Assembly (NCBI RefSeq): GCF_900143245.1
Contig: NZ_FRDK01000001.1
Span: forward strand, 248,001-312,000
Direction: 5' to 3'
From: Flavobacterium fryxellicola
GTDB lineage: Bacteria; Bacteroidota; Bacteroidia; Flavobacteriales; Flavobacteriaceae
Length of the DNA stretch: 64,000 bases
The translations under genes were made by a program, and so were the position numbers. The notes under the pieces are model-generated. The model was not told the origin of the DNA and made no database searches. It saw only the letters and a program-made list of their open reading frames with translations. Shown one piece after another: positions 1 through 7,617 of this stretch (position 1 is the stretch's first letter; the number at the start of each line of letters is the position of its first letter).

Positions 1-224
1 CTTGGGATGTGCGTCACTACAAAATTGTGAACACCAGTCACAATTAGATTCTTAATATAAAGGTGTGCATCAGTATTGGCTCCTACTAAGGCAAAAAATA
101 AGGTTTGAGGACCATTTTGCAAAGACCGACTGTCAATAGAAACTGCATCTAATGCACTATTGTCTTGGCTTCCTAGGAATGTTGCAGGAATTTTTTGGAT
201 GCTATTTAGGATTTTCTGTCTCAT
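1..224 (-). CDS. murF: MurF (UDP-MurNAc-tripeptide:D-Ala-D-Ala ligase), N-terminal part only; possibly a MurF-alanine racemase fusion
   Basis: The reading frame is open on the minus strand from an ATG at 224 to the window edge, so only about the first 74 residues are visible. They contain the N-terminal Mur ligase pattern: IDSRSLQNGPQTLFFAL followed by VGANTDAHLYI and a GVHNFVV strand. This matches the DSR...G..FFAL.G...DGH region of MurF, which adds D-Ala-D-Ala to the peptidoglycan precursor in the cytoplasm. In Flavobacteriia this protein is often fused to a C-terminal alanine racemase (about 820 residues); that part lies outside the window and cannot be checked. The gene is divergent from the membrane-protein gene at 449. 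Confidence 0.72.
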   Translation of the reverse strand, partial: MRQKILNSIQKIPATFLGSQDNSALDAVSIDSRSLQNGPQTLFFALVGANTDAHLYIKNLIVTGVHNFVVTHIP

Positions 225-448
225 GAAATTAGAAGAGATTGTGGTAAATTTCTTTTCTGGAAAGCAAGGGATTTACCGTTTATGCGTTTATAAAAATTTC
301 TCAAAAATACCACTTCTTTTCAAAACGTAGGCTTAGATATACTTTAAATATAAGCAATCGCGTTTGTTTATGAAAAAGAAACAGTGGCAATAGCTTTACT
401 AATTTTAGCAGATTACTTATATTTGTTTTTAGATAAAAATGAGTCCTT

Positions 449-1054
449 TTGAAAAAAATTCTCCCATCGTTTTCCTATATTTTCCACCCGATATTTATAC
501 CGGCAATGGCGACGCTGTTTTATCTTTTTTATAATGATGCTGATTTTGTAAGTCATGAAAAAATATTTGTTTTTTTTCAAGTTGTCATCGTCACAGTATT
601 CATTCCCATCCTTGCATTTTTACTATTGCGAGCAACAGGGAACATAGATTCTGTAATGATTTCAAAAATATCGCAACGCAAAATCCCATTAATCATTCAC
701 TGTTTTTTGATTATTTTATTGGTTCGCAAGAGCATTACCATTGATCGCTATACCGAATTGCATTTTTTTTTATTGGGAGGACTTTTAAGTACTTTGTTAG
801 CCTTGATTCTATTATTTGCTAATATTAAGGCGAGTCTTCACCTGATCGCCATTAGTTCTTTGACCGTTTTTATTATTGGCTTAAGCCTGCACCTTCGTAT
901 TCAGAGTATCTTCACGATTACAATTTTAATTCTCCTCAACGGGTTCATAGCTTCTTCACGGTTAGAAATGAAAGCGCATACCTATAAAGAACTGGTTATC
1001 GGTTTTTGTCTGGGCGCTATACCACAATTACTTTTGTTGGTTCTGTGGTTATAA
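449..1054 (+). CDS. Small integral membrane protein of unknown function
   Basis: 201 residues, dominated by hydrophobic segments (roughly residues 10-27, 38-61, 78-92, 104-124, 127-147, 150-167 and 182-200), so about six or seven membrane spans. The start is a TTG directly followed by AAA AAA ATT, giving the typical MKKI-type N-terminus; no in-frame ATG lies upstream. I recognise no catalytic motif, although the length and span number resemble small PAP2-like membrane proteins. It is divergent from murF and its last 6 bases overlap the convergent gene on the other strand. Function not assigned. Confidence 0.7.
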   Translation: MKKILPSFSYIFHPIFIPAMATLFYLFYNDADFVSHEKIFVFFQVVIVTVFIPILAFLLLRATGNIDSVMISKISQRKIPLIIHCFLIILLVRKSITIDRYTELHFFLLGGLLSTLLALILLFANIKASLHLIAISSLTVFIIGLSLHLRIQSIFTITILILLNGFIASSRLEMKAHTYKELVIGFCLGAIPQLLLLVLWL

Positions 1055-1750
1055 AATGTAAAAAATAATTCCGAAATTTAATGACTTCATGTTAATGGAT
1101 TCGCCATTTACCTTAGCAGATTGAAACAATGGGTTCAAACCATAATACAAATAAAGATTTATCGTGTTGTATCCTGATGAAACATACGCTCCATACTGAA
1201 ATTTATTAAAATCTTTATTTCCAGTAACTTCGACTTTACCCGCATTGCTATCAAAAATAGACTTGTCATACAACAAATAACTGAACTTTATTCCGGTGTA
1301 AATTCTCCAGAATTTATGACTTTCATAAGTCGAGGTTCGCCACCTGAATTCAATAGGAACATCAATAGAAAGCATGGAAAACTTATTTTTCTTATACTTT
1401 GTTTCCTGATCAATAAGGGCATAAAACGGGGTTTCGGCTGTTGAAGAAATAGCCAAGTTCTGATTGTGATTCATGTAAGTAAAACCTATGCCGGAAGCAA
1501 CAGCTATGGTTCTTTTCTTATTGATAGGCATGTCTCTTAAAAAACCTCCTGAAAATCCTGAAGAAAATTTACTTTGCGACAACCCTGCTGGTTTATCGGT
1601 AAGCGTATTGTATGTTATGGCAAAATAAAACTGATCTTCTCGGTACAAGGAATCGACTTTCAAAACAAGTGTATCTTGAGTTATTGTGTTTTCTTGGGAA
1701 AAAACAGGAGCAGCTAAAAGCAGCAGAAAACAACTAAGAAAAATTCGCAT
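1049..1750 (-). CDS. PorT/SprT-like outer-membrane beta-barrel protein
   Basis: 233 residues with a clear signal peptide (MRIFLSCFLLLLAAPVFS, cleavage near residue 18) and a barrel-like pattern of alternating strands ending in an aromatic/hydrophobic C-terminus (FGIIFYIL). The segment EDQFYFAITYN...LRDMPINKKRTIAVASGIGF resembles PorT-family proteins. PorT of Porphyromonas gingivalis and SprT of Flavobacterium johnsoniae are needed for type IX secretion, which would suit a genome with the giant T9SS cargo proteins at 49.9-63.5 kb. The usual neighbour that I associate with flavobacterial porT (ubiE) is not present, so it may be the true SprT or a paralogue; I leave the gene symbol blank. Confidence 0.65.
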   Translation of the reverse strand: MRIFLSCFLLLLAAPVFSQENTITQDTLVLKVDSLYREDQFYFAITYNTLTDKPAGLSQSKFSSGFSGGFLRDMPINKKRTIAVASGIGFTYMNHNQNLAISSTAETPFYALIDQETKYKKNKFSMLSIDVPIEFRWRTSTYESHKFWRIYTGIKFSYLLYDKSIFDSNAGKVEVTGNKDFNKFQYGAYVSSGYNTINLYLYYGLNPLFQSAKVNGESINMKSLNFGIIFYIL

Positions 1751-1940
1751 ATTTTGATTGATTTAAATTGCTAAATGATTATTCCAAACACGGTCCGATT
1801 CTAATTCACATTATAACAATACAAATATAGGATTTTGACGGTTTTTTAAAGTGGTTTATAGACAAATAAACTTTTACTTTTATACTTTAAAAAAAATCTG
1901 ATATAAAATGATGGAGATAACTTCTATTAGCACTGGGCAA

Positions 1941-2311
1941 GGCATTACCTCCGTTGATCCCACATAGGTAGTTTCATAACGAAATCGCTGCTTGGCATTG
2001 CATGCCAGATCCTTTTTTGTTTTATAGCGTAGTCAAACTAAAAAGTTTGTAACGCTATTTTAATTTTAAAGTAGGGATTAACTCCGTTGATCCCAGAGTG
2101 GGTGTCTCACAATGAAATAAATGCTTATCCTTTCATGCCAGATCCTTTTTTATAGCGTTGTCAAAATAAAACGTTTGCCCTGCTTAAATTAGGGATTAAC
2201 TCCGTTGATCCCACAGAGGGCGTCCCACAAAGAAATAATGCTTGGCTTTGCAAGCCTGACCCTTTTTTGTTTTAAAGCATAGTCAAACTAAAACGTTTGT
2301 CCCGCTTTAAA
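1941..2311. repeat. Three tandem copies of a structured ~118-133 bp repeat
   Basis: Three imperfect units begin with the same core (ATTAACTCCGTTGATCCC or a close variant) at 1944, 2077 and 2195. Each continues with a GGGCGTCCCACAA-like stretch, a short GGC...GCC hairpin, GATCCTTTTTTGTTTTA, then AGCG.AGTCAAACTAAAACGTTTG. Units 2 and 3 fold as GGGATTAAC-TCC-GTTGATCCC. The middle hairpin is GGCAT/ATGCC in unit 1 and GGCTT/AAGCC in unit 3, a compensatory change; unit 1 closes AGCGT/ACGCT around CAAACT/AGTTTG. No open frame crosses the units. This array fills most of the 600-base gap 1751-2350; the rest of the gap shows only a possible minus-strand promoter (TATATTTG, 1822-1829). Confidence 0.8.
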
Positions 2312-2313
2312 AC

Positions 2314-2345
2314 AAAAAATGCTCCCCTTTCAGGAAGCATTTTTT
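2314..2345 (-). terminator. Intrinsic terminator after tRNA-Ser
   Basis: AAAAAATGCT at 2314-2323 pairs with AGCATTTTTT at 2336-2345. On the minus strand the stem ends in a run of six T, directly downstream of the tRNA gene. Confidence 0.75.
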
Positions 2346-2350
2346 CTTTG

Positions 2351-2435
2351 CAGAGAGGAAGGGATTCGAACCCTCGATATGTTGCCATATACACGCTTTC
2401 CAAGCGTGCGCCTTCAGCCACTCGGCCACCTCTCT
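2351..2435 (-). tRNA. tRNA-Ser (anticodon GGA)
   Basis: The minus strand folds as an 85-nt class II tRNA. Acceptor stem AGAGAGG/CCTCTCT is fully paired, the discriminator base is G (as in serine tRNAs), the anticodon stem GCACGC/GCGTGT holds the loop TTGGAAA with anticodon GGA, there is a long variable arm, and the T-loop is GTTCGAATC. CCA is not encoded. It reads serine codons UCC and UCU. Confidence 0.95.
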
Positions 2436-2495
2436 ATTTTATTAAGGCTGCAAAGAACAAGAAAAAAAATGAGTTTCGAAAGTAAAAAATCAATA

Positions 2496-3524
2496 TTATG
2501 CGATTTCACCTCGTAAAGAAGTTTCAAAGACGTCTTTAAAGTCTTTTGCTTCTGTTTTTTGACCCAATAAAAACATTAATTTTGTTATTGCTGCTTCGGT
2601 AGTGATGTCTTTTCCAGAAATCACTCCTATTTCTTTCATTCCGGTGCTGGTTTCATATTGTCCCATGTTCACACTTCCGCCGGAACATTGTGTCACATTG
2701 ATTATATGTAAACCTTCGGAGATTGCTTTTTTTAATACGTGTAAAAACCAATCTTCGGTAGGGGCATTTCCAGCTCCATAGGTTTCTAAAACAATTCCTT
2801 TAAGACCCGGAATACCTAGAATAGCGGATAAAACGGCTTCGCTGATACCTGGAAACATTTTTATAATAGCCACATTAGTATCTAAGGTTTTATGTACAAT
2901 AAATTCCCTATTTATATTTTTAGGCAAAAACAATTCTGGATTCAAATTTAAATGCACTCCAGATTCGACCAATTCAGGATAATTTGGAGATGTAAATGCT
3001 TTGAAATGTTCCGCATTTATCTTTGTAGTTCGATTGCCTCTGTATAATTTATATTCAAAATAGAGACATACTTCGTTGATAACAGGCCCTTCATTATCTC
3101 GTAACGAAGCGATTTGAATTGCAGTGATTAGGTTTTCTTTAGCATCAGTACGCAAGTCTCCAATTGGCAATTGAGAACCCGTAAAAATAACTGGCTTTGC
3201 TAAATTTTCGAGCATAAAACTTAATGCTGATGCGGAATAAGACATGGTATCTGACCCGTGCAATACAACAAACCCATCAAATTCTACATAATTATCGGCA
3301 ATAATAGCAGCTATTTTAGACCATTCTTCAGGATTCATATTGGAAGAGTCGATGGGATTTTCGAACGAAATAGTTTCTATTTCACAGTCCAATTGTTTCA
3401 ATTCTGGAATTCGCTGTAATAATTTACTAAAATTAAATGCTTTCAGCGCTCCTGTTTCAAAATCTTTCCTCATCCCAATGGTTCCACCGGTGTAGATCAA
3501 AAGTATTTTAGCTTTATACAACAT
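2496..3524 (-). CDS. ansA: Type I (cytoplasmic) L-asparaginase
   Basis: 342 residues, the normal length for the family, hydrolysing L-asparagine to aspartate and ammonia. The two threonine motifs of the asparaginase/glutaminase fold are present: YTGGTIG at residues 11-17 and LHGSDTM at about 88-94; a DAKEN segment follows at about 126-130 with the catalytic lysine. There is no signal peptide, which fits the cytoplasmic type I enzyme and not the periplasmic type II. Its first 11 bases overlap the end of the upstream acyltransferase gene, so the two are probably translationally coupled in one operon. Confidence 0.93.
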   Translation of the reverse strand: MLYKAKILLIYTGGTIGMRKDFETGALKAFNFSKLLQRIPELKQLDCEIETISFENPIDSSNMNPEEWSKIAAIIADNYVEFDGFVVLHGSDTMSYSASALSFMLENLAKPVIFTGSQLPIGDLRTDAKENLITAIQIASLRDNEGPVINEVCLYFEYKLYRGNRTTKINAEHFKAFTSPNYPELVESGVHLNLNPELFLPKNINREFIVHKTLDTNVAIIKMFPGISEAVLSAILGIPGLKGIVLETYGAGNAPTEDWFLHVLKKAISEGLHIINVTQCSGGSVNMGQYETSTGMKEIGVISGKDITTEAAITKLMFLLGQKTEAKDFKDVFETSLRGEIA

Positions 3525-4662
3525 CGTGGTATTTTAACTTGTTCACAACTGGATTGGCATACATGGCCAGAAAACCATCCAAAGCCACTGGATTATCATG
3601 GTCAATGCGCATTTCTAGTCGGCGTTCGAATAATGATTTTTCATTTTCAGTGTATAAATGCGAACAGCGGTTCGTTTTATGTACGATATCATACGCAATA
3701 AAATTGGTAGGCCACAACTCGTAATTCCCTAATATGGCATCATCAATTACTTGTGCTACGGCAACTATCTGCTTATTTGTACTGTCATTTTCGGCTTTAA
3801 TTCCATCTATTTCAGTATCGAGAACTTTCCCTACATGAATGTGAATTCGTTTCTTTTGCCCTAAGGCACCACTAAGAATAGTCATGAAATCTTCATTTTT
3901 TTCTTTGATGTATACTTCATTATTGGCTTCAGCCATTAGTTGTGGCATTTTCAAAGCATCAGTAGGATCATATTCGTATGAAATAGAGACGGGTACAATT
4001 TTTATTTTTCTGAAATAATCCATCAAATTCTTTTCATCTGAGCCCATTCCTAGCATTTTTAAAATACCAGGATTGGTTTCGTCTTTGCCATCTTTCGTTC
4101 TACCTTCGCGTTGTGCGATCCAAACCGAACGATTTTCGTGAAGTAATAAATCACCAATATATTCGGAGAGCAGCTTTGAACTTTGCAACATTTCCCTTGG
4201 CGTTAAGCCCCGCTGCACCAGAAAGTTCCGATTTAGTTTCGCTAATGTATTCAAAAATGATTTTTTGACTAAATTATCTCCAATTGCTGAAGCAGTCATC
4301 ACTAAACCATGCTCAAAGAGTGCCGTGTTCAATAATGTGGTATCCAAAAGAATATCACGATGGTTCGAAATGAACAAATAAGAGGTGTTTGGCTGTAAGT
4401 TTTCAAAACCAGAAGTCGTCAAACCATCAGAGCTTTTTTCCAATACTCTTTGCACGGATTGATAAATGAAATTACACTGAAAATCTCGAATAGAATGTGT
4501 TTTTCGAAGTTGCTCTTTCCAAACTTCGTCTGCTACGCCAGGAAAAGTAAAATTCATCAATGCTTTCATCATTGGATGATTAACAACATTCTGAAGTGCT
4601 TCGTTTATCTCGGAATTATAAAATGGCCGAATAGCGTCAAATTTCTGCATTGGGGTTCTCAA
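3514..4662 (-). CDS. Glycerolipid acyltransferase of the PlsB/PlsC superfamily
   Basis: 382 residues. The acceptor-binding block reads SNHRDILLD at residues 99-107, and later blocks (FLVQRG, then WIAQREGRTKDG) correspond to the substrate-binding and PEGTR-like blocks of glycerolphosphate acyltransferases. It probably transfers an acyl chain in phospholipid or ornithine-lipid synthesis at the inner membrane face; no clear membrane span is seen. The His and Asp of block I are separated by five residues (HX5D) where the textbook motif has four. I recall the NHRDI.LD form from other Bacteroidota proteins, so it may be a subfamily trait. The gene overlaps ansA by 11 bases. Confidence 0.8.
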   Translation of the reverse strand: MRTPMQKFDAIRPFYNSEINEALQNVVNHPMMKALMNFTFPGVADEVWKEQLRKTHSIRDFQCNFIYQSVQRVLEKSSDGLTTSGFENLQPNTSYLFISNHRDILLDTTLLNTALFEHGLVMTASAIGDNLVKKSFLNTLAKLNRNFLVQRGLTPREMLQSSKLLSEYIGDLLLHENRSVWIAQREGRTKDGKDETNPGILKMLGMGSDEKNLMDYFRKIKIVPVSISYEYDPTDALKMPQLMAEANNEVYIKEKNEDFMTILSGALGQKKRIHIHVGKVLDTEIDGIKAENDSTNKQIVAVAQVIDDAILGNYELWPTNFIAYDIVHKTNRCSHLYTENEKSLFERRLEMRIDHDNPVALDGFLAMYANPVVNKLKYHDVV

Positions 4663-4715
4663 TTTTTATGATGGCAAATGAACAAAAAAAATATCAAAAT
4701 AATGTGAATTCTGTT

Positions 4716-5495
4716 TTAAATCCCAAAAATAGCTTTAGAATTCTCCGTAGTTATACTAGCGATTTCATTTTCCGACAGATCATAAATCTGGGATAACTTG
4801 GCCACCACTTTCACAATATAACTACTTTCATTTCTTTTGCCTCGATACGGAATAGGAGCTAAATAAGGAGAATCCGTCTCTAGAACAATGTGCTGTAAAT
4901 CAATTTGCTTCAAGAACTGGTCGATCTTTCCATTTTTAAAAGTTACTACACCGCCTATTCCTAGCTTCATATTATACGAAATCGCCTGTAATGCCTGTTC
5001 ATGCGTACCCGAAAAACAATGAAAAATACCAAATAATTCAGGTGATTTTTCTTCCTCTAAAATTTCAAATATTTCATCAAATGCGTCTCGACAATGGATA
5101 ACAATGGGTAATTTATAGTCTTTCGCTAGTTGTATTTGCCTTTTGAAAGCAATTTGCTGCTCCTTAAGATGGGTTTTATCCCAATATAAATCGATTCCGA
5201 TTTCGCCTATCGCATAAAATTTTCTTTTGGCCAATTCGTTTTCCACATGCTGTACCTCTTCAAGATAGTTATCTTTAACATAAGTGGGATGCAAACCCAT
5301 CATCAAGAATACAGTATCAGGATGCTTTTTTTCCAAATCATACATCAATTCAGTACAGGTAGAATCGATTGCGGGAATAAAAAAACGCGAAACACCAGCA
5401 TCAAGCGCACGCTGTATCATTTCATCTCGGTCTTGATCAAATTCTTCGCTGTACAGGTGTGTGTGGGTATCGGTAAGTATTACTTTTGTTTCCAA
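4716..5495 (-). CDS. tatD: TatD family metal-dependent hydrolase
   Basis: 259 residues, full length for TatD/YcfH-type 3'-5' DNases of the amidohydrolase fold. Metal ligands are visible in order: DTHTH (residues 9-13), GEIGIDLYWD (about 97-106), HCRDAF, HCFSGT and ETDSPYLAP. The likely activity is exonuclease or related phosphoesterase in the cytoplasm; the physiological substrate is not readable from sequence. It lies upstream of the acyltransferase on the same strand with a 53-base gap and is divergent from the retropepsin-like gene. Confidence 0.9.
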   Translation of the reverse strand: METKVILTDTHTHLYSEEFDQDRDEMIQRALDAGVSRFFIPAIDSTCTELMYDLEKKHPDTVFLMMGLHPTYVKDNYLEEVQHVENELAKRKFYAIGEIGIDLYWDKTHLKEQQIAFKRQIQLAKDYKLPIVIHCRDAFDEIFEILEEEKSPELFGIFHCFSGTHEQALQAISYNMKLGIGGVVTFKNGKIDQFLKQIDLQHIVLETDSPYLAPIPYRGKRNESSYIVKVVAKLSQIYDLSENEIASITTENSKAIFGI

Positions 5496-5563
5496 GTGTA
5501 TCGTTTAAGGACACAAAATTACAAGAATAAAAGTTGGCGAAAAAATGGTTTTAAAAAGATTCG

Positions 5564-5595
5564 TTGGATTCCTTCACAAACTCCATGTATCTTTG
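5564..5595 (+). promoter_or_regulatory. Predicted Bacteroidota-type promoter for the retropepsin-like gene
   Basis: TTG at 5564-5566, 21 bases, then TATCTTTG at 5588-5595, matching the Bacteroidota primary-sigma pattern TTG...TAnnTTTG. It ends 38 bases before the ATG at 5634. Confidence 0.5.
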
Positions 5596-5633
5596 CGAAA
5601 CATAAAAAAGTTACTGAAATAAATTCAGCTTAA

Positions 5634-6077
5634 ATGAAAAACCTCCACACTGTCCTTAAAAAGGAAAATTATAAAAAAGTAAAATTTAAAATCACTAAAA
5701 CACAGCATCTTTTAATAAGAGCAAAAATTAATGGTGTGGTTGGTAATTTTATTTTGGACACTGGAGCGTCAAACAGTTGTGTGGGATTTGAGAGTGTTGA
5801 TTTATTTCTCTTAGAAGCTAAAAAATCTAAGACTAAAGCTTCAGGAGCAGGTGCAACTGGAATGACCACGCAACTCGCTTTAAAAAATCAATTACAACTT
5901 GGTTCATGGAAAGATACAAACTTTGAACTTGTAATTTTTGATTTGTCTCACGTCAATGAAGCGTTAGTGCAACATAAGTCCAAACCAGTGCATGGAATTA
6001 TAGGAGCTGACATTTTGATGAAAGGCAAAGCGATTGTAGACTATTACAACCATTGTTTGTATTTGTTGAAACAATAG
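5634..6077 (+). CDS. Retropepsin-like aspartic protease domain protein
   Basis: 147 residues, one domain. The active-site signature FILDTGASNS (Asp at about residue 42) and the later GIIGADIL loop are typical of clan AA single-domain aspartic proteases, which would act as homodimers. There is no signal peptide or membrane span, so it should be cytoplasmic. The DTGA triad is intact, so activity is plausible; the substrate is unknown. It stands alone between divergent tatD and convergent odhB, with its own promoter and terminator. Confidence 0.82.
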   Translation: MKNLHTVLKKENYKKVKFKITKTQHLLIRAKINGVVGNFILDTGASNSCVGFESVDLFLLEAKKSKTKASGAGATGMTTQLALKNQLQLGSWKDTNFELVIFDLSHVNEALVQHKSKPVHGIIGADILMKGKAIVDYYNHCLYLLKQ

Positions 6078-6091
6078 AAATCTCAAAAAAT

Positions 6092-6130
6092 AAAAATCCC
6101 AAATTCCAATTTAAGGAGTTTGGGATTTTT
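6092..6130 (+). terminator. Intrinsic terminator after the retropepsin-like gene
   Basis: AAAAATCCCAAATTCC at 6092-6107 pairs with GGAGTTTGGGATTTTT at 6115-6130 (one G-U), ending in a T run. It starts 14 bases after the stop codon. Confidence 0.8.
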
Positions 6131-6139
6131 ATTTGTAAA

Positions 6140-6172
6140 AAACCTATGAGGTTTCGAAAACCTCATAGGTTT
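6140..6172. repeat. Perfect 15-bp palindrome, possible odhB terminator or dispersed repeat
   Basis: AAACCTATGAGGTTT at 6140-6154 and its exact reverse complement at 6158-6172 are separated by CGA. It lies 11 bases beyond the odhB stop. It may serve as a minus-strand terminator (T-rich downstream) and also resembles short palindromes scattered in flavobacterial genomes. Confidence 0.6.
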
Positions 6173-6183
6173 ATAATATAAAA

Positions 6184-7413
6184 TTACAATTCGAATGCTT
6201 TTTTAGGGTTGTTATCTAACAGCAATTCCATAGGATTCTCTAAAGCTTCTTTCACAGCCACTAAGAAACCTACAGACTCACGACCGTCAATAATTCGGTG
6301 ATCATAAGAGAGCGCTACGTACATCATTGGGTGAATTTCCACTTTTCCGTTTACGGCAATTGGACGTTCAATAATATTGTGCATTCCCAAAATTCCTGAT
6401 TGCGGCGGATTGATAATTGGAGTAGACAACATACTTCCAAAAACACCACCATTGGTAATCGTAAAAGTTCCACCTGTCATATCATCAACTGTGATTTGGC
6501 CATCACGTGCTTTGATCGCTAATCTTTTAATATCAGCTTCAACGCCACGGAAAGTAAGGTTTTCAGCATTACGAACTACAGGAACCATTAAACCTTTAGG
6601 TCCGGAAACCGCAATGGAAATGTCGCAAAAATCGAACGCAATTTTGTGATCACCATCCATCATAGAGTTTACATCTGGAAATAATTTTAAGGCTCTGGTT
6701 ACTGCTTTGGTAAAGAAAGACATGTATCCTAAACCTACTCCACCATGCTTTGCTTTAAACGCATCTTTGTATTCATTACGAATCAAATTGATTGGGGTCA
6801 TGTTCACTTCGTTGAACGTAGTCAACATGGCCGTTTCGTTTTTAGCAGCAACCAATCGCTCCGCTACTTTACGACGCAACATAGATAATTTAGTACGCTC
6901 CGTTCCACGAGAACCACCTGTAGGAGTTCCCATTGAAGGCACTGCATTTACAGCATCATCTTTAGTTATTCGTCCGTCTTTTCCAGTTCCTGAAAGGGAA
7001 GCTGGCGTTATGTTTTTTTCCTCTAATATTTTTCTTGCTGCTGGAGAAGGTGTTCCTGCGGCATAAGTTGCTGCTGGAGCTACTGGAGCCGCTTTCGGTG
7101 CTTCAACTTTAGCTTCTGTTTTTGGGGCTTCTGCTTTTGGGGCTTCTGCAACGGCTGCGTCACCTGCGGGTTTAGCTGCGTCGGTATCAATATGACAAAC
7201 GACTGCTCCTACTGCTACAGCATCGCCTTCTTCTGCTTTCAAAGTAATGATTCCGCTGGCTTCTGCAGGCAATTCTAATGTTGCTTTATCAGAATCAACC
7301 TCAGCAATGGCTTGGTCTTTCTCTACATAATCTCCATCTTTTACCAACCAAGTTGCAATTTCAACTTCCTTTATAGATTCCCCCGGTGATGGGACTTTCA
7401 TTTCTAAAATCAT
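6184..7413 (-). CDS. odhB: 2-oxoglutarate dehydrogenase E2 (dihydrolipoamide succinyltransferase)
   Basis: 409 residues with the standard E2 order. A lipoyl domain (about 1-77) carries the lipoyl lysine in [11 protein letters not shown] (K43). An Ala/Pro-rich linker follows (about 80-115), then a peripheral subunit-binding domain ([13 protein letters not shown]...KDGRITKDD, about 120-158) and the catalytic acyltransferase domain with the HRIIDGRE active site near residue 380. It transfers the succinyl group to CoA in the TCA cycle. It follows odhA on the same strand after a 204-base gap that holds a hairpin repeat; E3 (lpd) is not in the window. Confidence 0.95.
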   Translation of the reverse strand: MILEMKVPSPGESIKEVEIATWLVKDGDYVEKDQAIAEVDSDKATLELPAEASGIITLKAEEGDAVAVGAVVCHIDTDAAKPAGDAAVAEAPKAEAPKTEAKVEAPKAAPVAPAATYAAGTPSPAARKILEEKNITPASLSGTGKDGRITKDDAVNAVPSMGTPTGGSRGTERTKLSMLRRKVAERLVAAKNETAMLTTFNEVNMTPINLIRNEYKDAFKAKHGGVGLGYMSFFTKAVTRALKLFPDVNSMMDGDHKIAFDFCDISIAVSGPKGLMVPVVRNAENLTFRGVEADIKRLAIKARDGQITVDDMTGGTFTITNGGVFGSMLSTPIINPPQSGILGMHNIIERPIAVNGKVEIHPMMYVALSYDHRIIDGRESVGFLVAVKEALENPMELLLDNNPKKAFEL

Positions 7414-7492
7414 GTTCTATTATTTTAAATTATGAATTTTAAGTTTTAAATTGTTCTGAAACAATCTATGTTTGTTATATGTGCTATTTTTT

Positions 7493-7573
7493 AGCCCTGA
7501 TGGCAACGGCATCCTTTTTCTTCCGCTTTTTTCAGCGGAGAAAAAGATATAGTGAACAGCAGGAAATAGCTCC
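7493..7573 (+). repeat. Dispersed hairpin element, copy A
   Basis: Starts AGCCCTGAT, then CATCCTTTTT, a hairpin (TTCCGCT/AGCGGAG flanked by T and A runs) and ends AGCAGGAAATAGCTCC. The same frame of conserved blocks occurs at 29310-29385 and 43800-43877. It lies in the gap between odhA and odhB and may attenuate or terminate transcription there. Confidence 0.75.
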
Positions 7574-7617
7574 TAAAAATATCTATTTTGATGCGATTGC
7601 TTCGTTTACCGCAATGA

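Noticed and set aside
2297..2516. Two small open frames (62 and 65 codons) over the tRNA-Ser region
   Set aside because: They run through the tRNA gene and its terminator and encode nothing recognisable.
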